Origin: an uncultured Rhodospirillaceae bacterium
GTDB taxonomy: Bacteria > Pseudomonadota > Alphaproteobacteria > Rhodospirillales > Rhodospirillaceae
Length of the DNA: 64,000 bases
NCBI GenBank assembly: GCA_943787205.1
Contig: CALSLN010000023.1
Coordinates: 1 to 64,000, forward strand
Reading direction: 5' to 3'
Shown: piece after piece, positions 34,128 to 43,336 of the stretch
How positions within the stretch are numbered: position 1 is the stretch's first letter
Layout of the letters: every line of letters starts with the position of its first letter
Program-made: the position numbers and the translations under genes
Notes under the pieces: model-generated
Told to the model about the DNA's origin: nothing
What the model saw: the letters and a program-made list of their open reading frames with translations, nothing else
Databases searched by the model: none

Positions 34128-34481
34128 GTGTTGTCCAAAAAAGAATTTAAAACGGTCAAGACGGGCCCGGTGACGGGGGACGAACCGGACTGGATTCATG
34201 ACCTGCCGGTCGACAATATGGTTGGGGCGATTACGGCTTTGTCGGCAGAAGTCTACATTCTCAAAGAACGGATGCGCGCCATGGAGCGTGAATTGGTTCG
34301 TCGAGATGCCTTGGCTGAGTCGTCTGTCGAAGATCATGAGCCGACACAGGAAGAACGCGAGGCTGATCAAAAGGATCTCGACGCGTTTGTGAATCGAATC
34401 TGGACTGAGATCATGCGTGACCGCAAGACTGTAGCGAATGTTGATCCGGGCGCAGTCAACTACTTCAAGCAACCGGAATAG
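34128..34481 (+). CDS. Small coiled-coil-like protein, unknown
   Basis: A 117-residue acidic protein with a long charged helix (AITALSAEVYILKERMRAME followed by RELVRRDALAE), probably forming a coiled coil, and no cysteines. DWIHDLPVDNMVGAI at about residue 23 is the only conserved-looking segment. It starts with GTG or TTG only six to nine bases after the methyltransferase, so it may be a partner or specificity subunit for that enzyme. No family was recognised. It ends just before the convergent MFS gene at 34488. Confidence 0.6.
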   Translation: MLSKKEFKTVKTGPVTGDEPDWIHDLPVDNMVGAITALSAEVYILKERMRAMERELVRRDALAESSVEDHEPTQEEREADQKDLDAFVNRIWTEIMRDRKTVANVDPGAVNYFKQPE

Positions 34482-34487
34482 AGTGCC

Positions 34488-35855
34488 CTAAGCCTTTTCG
34501 GCCCAGGCTTGGGCTTCATCTGAGGCTGCCGCATAAAATTTCAAGCCCCACATAATTAGTAAGATTGCTGGAATGCCAACCACCAGTGGGATTATAGCCA
34601 TAGCGTAGCGCAGTGTGCTTGGATCACCCATAAGGTCGGTCAAGAACCCGACTGACGTTGGCCCAAGCATGAGGCCGACTACATTGATGATCAGCCAGTA
34701 GATCGCGGTTGCCTGGCCTCTGACTTGGTTGGGTGCAATATGGACGACCGCTGCAGCCCCGCATGCGGATGCCATTGCACCACCAAGTATCGACGGAACG
34801 TAGATAACCATCGCCCAGTTGCCGGTTGGCATTAGCGGATACAAGATATTCGTGACCACCGTTATAATGACGCCGTAATACATGGCGCGCATGGGACCGT
34901 CTTTTCCGCCCATCTTCGTGAGCTTGTCCGCCAACCATCCACCACTAGTTGCGCCGATTGGCCCGAATATAAGCCCAGCCGTTCCCAAGGCGATGCCGAT
35001 AGACCCGATGTCCCAGCCCCAGGTCCGTTGGAACAGTGGTGCATTCCAGAATCCGGTGTAGCCGACCAAAGTTACGACTGACATGCCGAAGAAGAGACTG
35101 CCGTAGGCCTTCCAGCGCTTACCTAAGAAGTTCATGCTCTCTTGAAAAGAGAGTTCGTTCTTTTTCGTATTGGCCCTGCCTTGCATTTCGATAAGGCCGC
35201 GCCGAATTGGTTCTTTCACGGTGATCATCAGGAGGGCGACAATGAGGCCGGGTAGGCCGACGACCATGAAGGCTGTTTGCCAGGCGCGTAGTTCTCCGAC
35301 GATTGGAAGTATGAATGGCGGCATTGCGAGCAGGACAGCGATGAGCGGTCCCCCAACTAAGTTTGCGATGCCTTGGCCGAGCGAAATGCCAGACATGTAA
35401 AGGCTGACCGCCCGTGCGCGCTTCTTCTGGGGAAAGTAATCGCTGATGAGGGAGAGTGCGCTAGGTGTAAGGACCGCTTCACCTGCACCAACGCCAATGC
35501 GAGCGAGAAACAGTTGGGGGAAGTCGCGCGCTAGGCCGCAGGCTGCTGTCATGACGCACCATACGGTGATACCCACGCCGATGATGGTGCGGCGGCTTTT
35601 CCGGTCTGCTAGCCAGCCAATGGGAATACCAAGCGTGACATAAAAAATTGCGAACGCTGGACCTAGGATGAGGCCAATTTGGAAATCAGTGAGGAGTAGG
35701 TCTGCTTTGATCGGCTCGATCAGCAAACTCATGATTTGCCGGTCAATGAACGACAATATATAGGCAAGGAGGAGAAGGGTGGTGACGTACCAAGCGTATT
35801 TGGTGTTGGGATAAGCAGGCTCAGTGGCTTGTGCTGTGTTTTCTGCATCGGTCAT
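34488..35855 (-). CDS. MFS transporter, Spinster-like (paralogue of 35935)
   Basis: A 455-residue, 12-segment major facilitator. ILSFIDRQIMSLLIEPIK near residue 30 and the loop GWLADRKSRRTIIGVGI (motif A) are clear, and the second half includes SGGWLADKLTKMGGK. Substrate group is unknown; similar proteins carry organic acids, sugars or sphingolipid-like compounds. It shares more than half of the visible segments with the neighbour at 35935, a likely tandem duplication on the same strand with 80 bases between. ATG at 35855 is used rather than the upstream GTG. Confidence 0.82.
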   Translation of the reverse strand: MTDAENTAQATEPAYPNTKYAWYVTTLLLLAYILSFIDRQIMSLLIEPIKADLLLTDFQIGLILGPAFAIFYVTLGIPIGWLADRKSRRTIIGVGITVWCVMTAACGLARDFPQLFLARIGVGAGEAVLTPSALSLISDYFPQKKRARAVSLYMSGISLGQGIANLVGGPLIAVLLAMPPFILPIVGELRAWQTAFMVVGLPGLIVALLMITVKEPIRRGLIEMQGRANTKKNELSFQESMNFLGKRWKAYGSLFFGMSVVTLVGYTGFWNAPLFQRTWGWDIGSIGIALGTAGLIFGPIGATSGGWLADKLTKMGGKDGPMRAMYYGVIITVVTNILYPLMPTGNWAMVIYVPSILGGAMASACGAAAVVHIAPNQVRGQATAIYWLIINVVGLMLGPTSVGFLTDLMGDPSTLRYAMAIIPLVVGIPAILLIMWGLKFYAAASDEAQAWAEKA

Positions 35856-35934
35856 CCCGGGCACCCTTTTCACGATGGCTAGACGTTATCCCCAGAGTGT
35901 TCCCTGATTAAGAAAGCCTGACAAGCGATCCTTT

Positions 35935-37302
35935 TTAACCTTTGGTCGTCTGCCCCCAACTTTCAGCTTCAATGACACTGGCGCGATATGGCTTCAGATT
36001 GAATACGAGGATCCAAATGAAAGACCCAGCTATCGCTGAGACTAATGATAAGCCGTAGCGGATATCTTGCGGGCCATCGAAGAAAATATCTGAGGCCAAG
36101 GCGACAGCCGTTGGCCCAATCATGAGGCCCAAAATGCTGAACACGAACCAGTATACAGCAGAGATTTGGCCGCGCATTTCGTTCGGTGTGATCATCATTA
36201 GGGCCGCTGGTCCACACGCTGTAGGAATCCCCGAGCCGATGGCGTGAGGAATCAGTAACAATAAGCCGAGCCAAGGACTTGGCATGAGCGGGACCAGGAC
36301 GCCGGCAATGACCAGCATGGTGGTTCCAATTAGTACGGCCCGCATATGGCCATCCTTAATGCCTCGCTCATACATCTTGTCGCCCATCCAGCCCCCCAGA
36401 TAAGCGCCGCTGACTCCGCCGATGCTGACCACGAGACCATAGTAGAGGCTGATCTCGGCAATGCCCCATCCCCACGTGCGAATGAATACCGTCGGAATCC
36501 AGGCCAAGTATGCATTGCCAATAATACCCATGATGGACAGCCCTAAGAAATGACTGCCGTAGGTGCGCCAATTGGAAAATAGAAAGCGAATAACAGCGCT
36601 GATGGGTAGCTGTTCAACTTCTTTGCCGTCGACGGTGATGCGATCCCGCCGGTAGGGTTCCTTGATCGTGAACATCAGCGCGGCGATCAACAGCCCTGGG
36701 AGTCCGACAACAAGAAACACGATCTGCCAGCCGTAAATGTCGCCAATAACGGGGAGTGAAATTTGCGGTCCATCCATGATGGATGCCACGACCTGGCCTC
36801 CGAGAACGAACGCGAGTCCAGCACCGATGCCTAGTCCCATAGAATAGACACTGATTGCCCGGCCGCGTTTCTCACGAGGAAAATAATCGCTGAGCACTGA
36901 AGCCGCGCAGGGCTGCAGTGTTGCTTCACCGACGCCGACCCCAATTCGAAACATCATGAGGTGTGCGAACGTTTTTGCCAATCCGCAGGCAGCCGTCATG
37001 ATGCTCCAGATGGCGATGCCGATTCCAATAATTGTTCTTCGACTTCTTTTGTCGGCAAGGCGGCCGACTGGAATGCCAAGGGTAACGTAGAAAACGGCGA
37101 ATGCGGGACCAAGCAACAGGCTCATCTGAAAATCGGTAACACCGATATCTCGTTTTATAGGCTCGACAAGGAGGGCGAGAATTTGCCGATCGAGAAAGGC
37201 AAATACGTATGCGAGCATGAGTACGGCCACCACATACCAGGAATACTTTGCGCTTGGGTAGGGCGGTTCTGTCGATCGGTGGCTGTCGGCGGAGTCACTC
37301 AT
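35935..37302 (-). CDS. MFS transporter, Spinster-like (paralogue of 34488)
   Basis: A 455-residue major facilitator with the same plan as its neighbour: AYVFAFLDRQILALLVEPIK, VGRLADKRSRRTIIGIG (motif A) and an internal second half with SGAYLGGWMGDKMYERG. Both keep the LLGPAFAVFYVTLGIP stretch. Divergence between the two is even across the proteins, so they may carry related but different substrates. It is divergent from the sensor kinase at 37464 (about 160 bases between the starts), which may sense the same compound. Confidence 0.82.
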   Translation of the reverse strand: MSDSADSHRSTEPPYPSAKYSWYVVAVLMLAYVFAFLDRQILALLVEPIKRDIGVTDFQMSLLLGPAFAVFYVTLGIPVGRLADKRSRRTIIGIGIAIWSIMTAACGLAKTFAHLMMFRIGVGVGEATLQPCAASVLSDYFPREKRGRAISVYSMGLGIGAGLAFVLGGQVVASIMDGPQISLPVIGDIYGWQIVFLVVGLPGLLIAALMFTIKEPYRRDRITVDGKEVEQLPISAVIRFLFSNWRTYGSHFLGLSIMGIIGNAYLAWIPTVFIRTWGWGIAEISLYYGLVVSIGGVSGAYLGGWMGDKMYERGIKDGHMRAVLIGTTMLVIAGVLVPLMPSPWLGLLLLIPHAIGSGIPTACGPAALMMITPNEMRGQISAVYWFVFSILGLMIGPTAVALASDIFFDGPQDIRYGLSLVSAIAGSFIWILVFNLKPYRASVIEAESWGQTTKG

Positions 37303-37463
37303 GTGCGGGCTAGTCCCTAAAATGGTCCTTTTACGGAGGCCGAATTCTACAGCCAGCAGGAATCGGCCGAAAGTCTAGCGCAGGCGCTACCGCAACTATG
37401 TCGGGCGTATTCGCGGTGCGGGCAAGCTAGCCTGTCGGCAGGTAGACGTGGCAGAATACCGCC

Positions 37464-39965
37464 ATGGATAGTCTTTGGGTAAAGATACAAAGCCACGGCG
37501 TGGCTCAGTGGAAGCTCTGGGCTGTTGCTCTTGTCGCGATTGCCACGCTGGTGTTTGGCGTCATTTGGCAAATCACCAAAGATAGAAGCGCGGCGTTTGT
37601 TAACGGCGAGCGAACAACCCAACAACTGGCATTAAAACTGGAATCGAGTACCGCCGCTATTATTCGGTCGGCCGATTTGGTCGCTGGTCACGTCGGTACG
37701 GTGACCCTCGCGAACCTTAAGTCAGATGGAACTCCAGGGCCTGTCGCTACACGGTTCTGGTTGGACATGCTTGACGAGTTGTCCATTTTAAATGACATCG
37801 CATTCATCAAACTCGATGGCACGATCCCCATCACTGCTGCGCGCACGAGTGTTAGTACGATGGAGCTCGTCGAAAGGACATTTGACGGTTCGAAGTTCGC
37901 GTCATTTTTGACGCATGTGCAGGGAGAAACAGACGCAATTTATATTGGTAGCCCAATCAGAAGTCTTTTTAACAAAGAGAAAAAATGGATTCTACCGATC
38001 ACAAAACCAGTTAGGGATTCTTCTGGCCAATTGCTCGGCATAGTTTATGTGGATATTGCGCTTGAAACGTTTCTGGACCTGTACTCTGAGGTTCTACCGG
38101 ACGGTAATAATGGCGTTGCCTTGATTCGCGCAGATGGACGAATTTTGTTCGGGGCCCCCTTTCTGGAAGATCCAATAGACGTGTCGGCGTCGGGTTTTTC
38201 TCTTTTTCAGACTCACCTCCCAAGTTCATCAATGGGTACATACACGGGCAATGCGCCGCGACTAGGTGACGCTCGAATTTTGAGCTATCGAGAATTTAAG
38301 GACTGGCCTTTGGTTCTGACAGTCGATTTATCGATTGAAGAGCTTTTGGCGCCGTGGCGGCAAAGTGCAATTTTTTATGGTCTCGTCGGTGTTGCGTCAT
38401 CTTTACTCATACTCTTGCTGACGGCGTGGCTCAGCCTTCAAATTCGACGAGACGGGGTGAATCGCAGAACCCTATTGCTGCGCGAGAGAAGCCTTGAAGA
38501 ATCTCAGCGACTGGCGGGCGTCGCTCACTTCGAGCGCGATATCTCTACGAATGCGTTGATCTGGGCTGAGAACATGTTCGTGATACATGGCGTGCATGCG
38601 GACACTTTTGTTCCTGGGCGAACGTCTTTTCTAAGCCTAGTCGTTGAGGAGTCACGAAGCGCTACGCAGCTGCAAGTTGATCACTTTGATTTTCCGCCAA
38701 CCAATGGACATCTTGAGTGCACGATATGTCGTCCCTCTGATGGGGCGGTCCGTGACATGATCTACGACTGGGAAATCATCCACGATCATGATGGCTTAGC
38801 GATCAAAGCGTTTGGCGTGGCGCGTGATGTTACGGATTTGCGCGTTACCGAAAGTAAGGCGCGGGACAATGAGGTGCGGCTGCGAGATATCACGCAGTGC
38901 ATGAGCGATTTTATCTGGGAGACGGATAAGAGTGGCCTGATTACGTATTTTGAGAGTGGGGAGGATGGGCTTGCGCTCGACGTTGAGATTGGCGTTACCC
39001 GCAGCGAGAACGTGGATATGAGTGCTGGGGGCGGTGACTATGCATTTTTGACTCAGGCCATGGTTCGTCACGAACCTTTCAGGAGTCTCACTCTCCCCTT
39101 ACGAAACAAGCGCGGCGTGGTTCGGTGGGCGCGGCTTTCAGGTAATCCCCGGTTTGGTACAGACGGTGGGTTCCTCGGTTTCAGGGGCGCCGGCGCAGAC
39201 ATTACTGATCAACGAGAGCAACGGCTTTTCGAGAGCGAAAAAAATAAGAGCGATGCGTTGGATCGCCTTGCCGGTGGGATTGCTCATGAAATCAACAACC
39301 TATTGCAGCCGGTCGTCGTTTACTCGTCCATGGGCGAAACTGAAGCGCCTGAGACTGTTCGGACCCAGGGGTACTTCAAAAAAATCTATACCGCCTCCCA
39401 GCAGGCTATCAGCATTGTTCAAGATATTTTGACCTTTGCCCGAGAAGGACGAACAAGCTTAAAGCCCGTATCGCTAGCAGCGTCATTGACTGAAGGGCTA
39501 GATATTATTCGACCGACGTTGCCACCGACGTTGTCTCTGGTCGGGCCTGTCGGTGACTCGGATCTGAACGTGGCCGCTAATCCAGGTGGCCTACACCAGG
39601 TCTTGTTTAACCTGGTTCGAAATGCTGTGGATGCAGCGGGGCCTCAAGGTCGTGTATCAGTCGAGGTCGGGTCGACCGTTCTGTACCCTAAAGATGCAGA
39701 CCGTTGGACGGTGTTGTCGGGGCGGTACGGGTACGTCTCTGTGGCAGATAACGGCCCAGGTATGAATGAGAAAGACCTGAGTAAAGTTTTTGATCCGTTC
39801 TTTACGACGAAGCCGCGCGGTGTCGGAACTGGTCTGGGTTTGTCTGTTGTCGCTGGTCTGGTGCGAGAATGGGGCGGTGCGGTCGACGTGAAGCCCCAGC
39901 CCGGTGAGACAGTGTTTACATTCTACGTGCCAATGGCTGGTGTCGAGCAACGGGCTGCAGAATAG
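37464..39965 (+). CDS. Membrane-bound sensor histidine kinase with Cache-like and PAS domains
   Basis: An 833-residue sensor kinase. A membrane segment at about residues 18-38 is followed by a periplasmic Cache-like sensor (about 40-290) and a second membrane helix (about 300-325). PAS-type domains cover about 345-590. The phosphoacceptor region [13 protein letters not shown] carries H608, and the ATPase domain has [13 protein letters not shown] (N box), [10 protein letters not shown] (G1) and [16 protein letters not shown] (G2). There is no receiver domain and no response regulator beside it, so its partner is elsewhere, possibly the one at 51183 that follows a similar kinase. It lies between MFS genes and a methyltransferase/cupin pair. 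Confidence 0.88.
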   Translation: MDSLWVKIQSHGVAQWKLWAVALVAIATLVFGVIWQITKDRSAAFVNGERTTQQLALKLESSTAAIIRSADLVAGHVGTVTLANLKSDGTPGPVATRFWLDMLDELSILNDIAFIKLDGTIPITAARTSVSTMELVERTFDGSKFASFLTHVQGETDAIYIGSPIRSLFNKEKKWILPITKPVRDSSGQLLGIVYVDIALETFLDLYSEVLPDGNNGVALIRADGRILFGAPFLEDPIDVSASGFSLFQTHLPSSSMGTYTGNAPRLGDARILSYREFKDWPLVLTVDLSIEELLAPWRQSAIFYGLVGVASSLLILLLTAWLSLQIRRDGVNRRTLLLRERSLEESQRLAGVAHFERDISTNALIWAENMFVIHGVHADTFVPGRTSFLSLVVEESRSATQLQVDHFDFPPTNGHLECTICRPSDGAVRDMIYDWEIIHDHDGLAIKAFGVARDVTDLRVTESKARDNEVRLRDITQCMSDFIWETDKSGLITYFESGEDGLALDVEIGVTRSENVDMSAGGGDYAFLTQAMVRHEPFRSLTLPLRNKRGVVRWARLSGNPRFGTDGGFLGFRGAGADITDQREQRLFESEKNKSDALDRLAGGIAHEINNLLQPVVVYSSMGETEAPETVRTQGYFKKIYTASQQAISIVQDILTFAREGRTSLKPVSLAASLTEGLDIIRPTLPPTLSLVGPVGDSDLNVAANPGGLHQVLFNLVRNAVDAAGPQGRVSVEVGSTVLYPKDADRWTVLSGRYGYVSVADNGPGMNEKDLSKVFDPFFTTKPRGVGTGLGLSVVAGLVREWGGAVDVKPQPGETVFTFYVPMAGVEQRAAE

Positions 39966-39974
39966 GTGAAATAC

Positions 39975-41123
39975 TTACGGTGATTTCATGGCGCCCGTTG
40001 CAAAGTATGATTGACTGAATCCCGGCGTCGCATTTGGGTCTATGTTTTGATCTTTGATGTAGAGGCCTGGAATAAAAGTCTCAACGTAGGTGTCGGGGTC
40101 GAACCCGTTGGCTGTATATAGCTCCTGCAGCGACATGTCGTAAACCGTAAGCATAAAGGGCTCATTGTTGCAGGTTGCATCCCAATCTCTGAGTGAGGCT
40201 TGGTAGGGCGTGAGAGCACTGAATTGCGGTGCGTCACAGTGGATCATGAGGCCGCCTGGTTTCAGCAGTCTATGGCATTCCTTAATAATACGCGGCAGTG
40301 ATTTAGCGGATGTCTCATGTAGAAGAATGCGAGAGACAATAAGGTCGAATGACTTGTCCTCAAAATCAGTTTCCTCAGCGTTTAGCTGATGAAAGTGAAC
40401 GTCTGCTTCGAGTGCGCAGGCTCGGGCGTGGGCGTATCGAAGACACGGGCGGCTTACATCAATACCGTGGACCTCTGCCTCCGGAAAAACGCTCTTATAC
40501 GGTAACGTGTTGTTGCCAATGGTGCAGCCCATGTCGAGAATTTTTATCGGCTTAAGGCTGGGGTAGGTTGCTTTGACCCAATTCGCCATGCTGTGCGCTG
40601 GATCATCATTGTTAATGCCCTGGCTTCCCATGTTGTGCACTGCAATCGTGCGCTCATACTGAGCCCCGGGAGAGATGTCGCCGTCAAAAGCTTCTAAATG
40701 GTAACCGCCTGGTTTGCGATGGATGTCCATTTCAGTGAGGTAGCGCGGCATTTCAAGATCTGGATTTAGCGACAGCGAGCCGTGGGTGCCGAATTTGCGC
40801 TCTGCGTTTGCGGTAAGTGTTTGCGCTTGTCGACCGATCATGTCGCCAGTGACCGAGTACATCCGATCTTGATTATCTGTGCGTAGGCGATACCAGATCT
40901 GCGTGTTTGCTTGCTTTCGCATCGCTTTGGCGATTTCACGAAAGTTAGGGTCTCGACCGTGTTCCGCCATCAAGCGGGGTTTTACTTTTTCATCGTAGAG
41001 TTTTTTAAGGGGCGGGCGGACATCTGCGGCCAGTTTTACCGCTAGGTTTCGGCAGAAATGCTCTCTTGCTTCCTCGTCGTGTGTGCCAGTTGGCAGGAAA
41101 TCGTAGTCGGGAAGGGGGAGCAT
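39975..41123 (-). CDS. Class I SAM-dependent methyltransferase (paralogue of 33028)
   Basis: A 382-residue methyltransferase with a helical N-terminal domain and a C-terminal Rossmann core: ILDMGCTIGNNTLPY (motif I), HGIDVSRPCLRYAHARA, DKSFDLIVSRILLHETS and RLLKPGGLMIHCDAP. A His-x-x-Pro-Gly-Gly segment (DIHRKPGGYHLEAFDGD) precedes the core, as in the paralogue at 33028. ATG at 41123 fits the N-terminus better than the longer frame. It follows the bicupin gene on the same strand with only 10 bases between, so the two are probably co-expressed. Acceptor unknown. Confidence 0.75.
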   Translation of the reverse strand: MLPLPDYDFLPTGTHDEEAREHFCRNLAVKLAADVRPPLKKLYDEKVKPRLMAEHGRDPNFREIAKAMRKQANTQIWYRLRTDNQDRMYSVTGDMIGRQAQTLTANAERKFGTHGSLSLNPDLEMPRYLTEMDIHRKPGGYHLEAFDGDISPGAQYERTIAVHNMGSQGINNDDPAHSMANWVKATYPSLKPIKILDMGCTIGNNTLPYKSVFPEAEVHGIDVSRPCLRYAHARACALEADVHFHQLNAEETDFEDKSFDLIVSRILLHETSAKSLPRIIKECHRLLKPGGLMIHCDAPQFSALTPYQASLRDWDATCNNEPFMLTVYDMSLQELYTANGFDPDTYVETFIPGLYIKDQNIDPNATPGFSQSYFATGAMKSP

Positions 41124-41133
41124 TATCTTGACC

Positions 41134-41982
41134 CTAATATGGGGTGGGGGCTGCGAAAGGTTCTTTGCGGTGGTGGGCAAGCGAGTCCGGCAGGTCTGGT
41201 TTGTGCTCGGGCGTCAAGGTGAAGGGCAACTTTTCATCCCCCCACTCATTAACGTGGTGCCCCTCCATGAATCTAATAAGGCAGACGTTTCCATTTCTCG
41301 ATCCAAATGGGCCATGCCAAATATGTGGGGGTCGCCAAAAATACGAACCCGCGTGCATTGTTCCGCGCTCGCCCATGATATCGCCAGATAGCAGAAACAT
41401 TTCTTCGACGCAGGGGTGGGATAGAGCGGCTTCTTTCCATCCTTCCGGATGGCTTTGTGCGCCGCAATTGAGAATCATCGTCTTCTCACCCTTGTCTTCG
41501 TCGTTGCGTAGTATTTTGTGGGCGATGCGCAAAAAATCTAGATCAGGGTCGACGTCTGCGGACACCCATTTCATGTCATGGAGGTTGATGTGCTGAACTG
41601 CTGTAACTGAGTCTGTCTGTGGTCTGGCGCTGGCTTTTGGTGCTGCGGAAAAGAATGTTAGCGCAACTGCTCCGTCCTCACTGCCCCAGTCTTCGTGCCG
41701 TGTGCCAGCTGGAAGATAACCATAATGGTCAAAGTAGTGGCGTTGATGACCAACCGTGATTGAGCCTTCAAGCACGAGAAACTCATGGTCAGCGGATAGA
41801 TATTCTACCCCCGAAGACGACCAGCCTTTTGGGTAGCGCAGCAATGTCGAGCATGCCCCTGTCTCTTCGTCGAGGCTCAATACTTTACACGCCACGGTAT
41901 CGAACGGTGTTGGCAGTACACCAGTTTGCCAACCGAGAGTCTGAGCATGAATAAATTCAATATGCGGTCTCGCCATGGTCAT
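41134..41982 (-). CDS. Bicupin protein
   Basis: A 282-residue protein with two cupin barrels. The first is at about residues 30-120 (WSSSGVEYLSADHEFLVLEGSITVG, with the GYLPAGTRHED metal-ligand strand). The second is at about residues 155-250 (HPCVEEMFLLSGDIMGERG and SYFWRPPHIWHGPFGS, with metal-binding His). Such proteins include dioxygenases, isomerases and sugar-binding regulators. There is no signal peptide. It leads the operon with the methyltransferase at 39975. The substrate is not recognisable. Confidence 0.75.
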   Translation of the reverse strand: MTMARPHIEFIHAQTLGWQTGVLPTPFDTVACKVLSLDEETGACSTLLRYPKGWSSSGVEYLSADHEFLVLEGSITVGHQRHYFDHYGYLPAGTRHEDWGSEDGAVALTFFSAAPKASARPQTDSVTAVQHINLHDMKWVSADVDPDLDFLRIAHKILRNDEDKGEKTMILNCGAQSHPEGWKEAALSHPCVEEMFLLSGDIMGERGTMHAGSYFWRPPHIWHGPFGSRNGNVCLIRFMEGHHVNEWGDEKLPFTLTPEHKPDLPDSLAHHRKEPFAAPTPY

Positions 41983-42058
41983 TCCTTATGGCTGGGAATA
42001 GCTTGTTACCCTAGTTTACCTCTCAAACACCATCCGTCCACCGGTAGGCTCCGTAACA

Positions 42059-42535
42059 ATGAATGCGCCACGCACCTCTAACGTCAATCGTCGAAACTCG
42101 GCTCTGTTAGTCGGTTTTGTGGGGCTTATTCTACTCCTGACGATTCATATCCTTTGGCTTTACGTTATTGCCCGCGAGTCGCCAGTTTGGTTCAATTCTA
42201 TTTTCCTGGTCCGGGGGTGGTTGGCCACCGTCATTGGGGATGCACCCTCATTTCGCGTCGTCGGCGCGCTGTTCGTTGTATATGGCGGCGTGATTGCCTG
42301 GTTCTTGTGGCAAAACGCCAGTCGAGTTGCGGCTGTTCTTTGGTTGCCAACGACACTGTGGGACGTCTGGTTTCGATTTACCGTCCAGTTGAACTTAGTA
42401 ATTAGCGAGGGCTACACGCTCGGCTTACTAATGATTCTAGGGTGTGCTGCTACTGTTGTCGCCGTACTGGTAAATGGAGCGGCGCTTTGGGGGGCATTCA
42501 TAACGTCGCAGATTCATGAGGCCAGGGAGAATTAG
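42059..42535 (+). CDS. Small membrane protein, unknown
   Basis: A 158-residue protein with four hydrophobic segments (about residues 15-36, 60-80, 90-105 and 120-148) and short polar ends. No family was recognised. ATG at 42059 lacks a strong ribosome site, so the start is uncertain. It ends four bases inside the opposing methyltransferase gene. Function unknown. Confidence 0.55.
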   Translation: MNAPRTSNVNRRNSALLVGFVGLILLLTIHILWLYVIARESPVWFNSIFLVRGWLATVIGDAPSFRVVGALFVVYGGVIAWFLWQNASRVAAVLWLPTTLWDVWFRFTVQLNLVISEGYTLGLLMILGCAATVVAVLVNGAALWGAFITSQIHEAREN

Positions 42536-43242
42536 CGTTGTTTAGCGGCAATAACGCCCGCGTGTGTTCTGCTTTCCGGCTGGTCCGGGCGTCCAGAGAA
42601 CGCTGCATGTTCAACAGTTAATCCGGCTTTCTTGCAAACCTGTGCAAGCGTATCCGGATCCATTGGGTTGAGCTGCCGCATGTTCGCATTAGAGCGTGCC
42701 TGTTCCGGTAGATAGACCGTGACATCAGGAATGAAGCCCGGCCAGGGGTCGCCTGCAGATTTTCGTTTCTCATAGTTGCCGGCGCCTCTGGCCCAAAAGC
42801 CTGTGTAGGGTGTGTCCGCAATTAGAAATACTTTGCCGCCTGGGGTCAGCCACTCTGCCATCGCCGTCACAGTTGCCGTGACGTCATCTCTATCAAGAAA
42901 GTGCAACGCACGTGCACACAAGATGGCCGAGAAGCAGGCCGGTTGAAATGCGATGTCAGGCATTTGAGAGACAACCCCTTCGATACGATTTTTCTGGGAT
43001 TCCTCCACTTTCGACAACAGCACTTGCACATGCCCCAAGTCCATGTCGCATGCGACGATGTTCGCGCCCTGTTTTAGCGCTGCGAGCGATGCGACGCCGT
43101 ATGCGCAACCCAGGTCCAGGCTCATCCCCTCGGATTGTCCGGCAAAGACTGTGAACGCGGCAGATACCGGGTCAAGAGAGGTCGTCATGAAGCCTTTGTT
43201 ATTTAACGTCGGTATCATGCCCCGATCCGTAGCCTTTGGCAT
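42532..43242 (-). CDS. Class I SAM-dependent methyltransferase
   Basis: A protein of about 236 residues (if ATG 43242 is used) with a Rossmann methyltransferase core. LDLGCAYGVASLAALKQGA is motif I, NIVACDMDLGHVQVLL carries the acidic ribose-binding residue, CFSAILCARALHFLD is the motif IV region and WLTPGGKVFLIADTPY follows. It is not close to the two larger methyltransferases in the window. Acceptor unknown. Its 5' end faces the permease gene at 43337 with under 100 bases between, so promoters must lie close together. The exact start is uncertain, with later Met codons possible. Confidence 0.7.
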   Translation of the reverse strand: MPKATDRGMIPTLNNKGFMTTSLDPVSAAFTVFAGQSEGMSLDLGCAYGVASLAALKQGANIVACDMDLGHVQVLLSKVEESQKNRIEGVVSQMPDIAFQPACFSAILCARALHFLDRDDVTATVTAMAEWLTPGGKVFLIADTPYTGFWARGAGNYEKRKSAGDPWPGFIPDVTVYLPEQARSNANMRQLNPMDPDTLAQVCKKAGLTVEHAAFSGRPDQPESRTHAGVIAAKQR

Positions 43243-43336
43243 TGTTGGCTCATTCTGTGACACAGCGTCTCCCAAGGTCTTGCAATCTAGTAAAAAGATG
43301 CGTCCTAATAAGACATTAGGGTACAGGGGAAATGAG

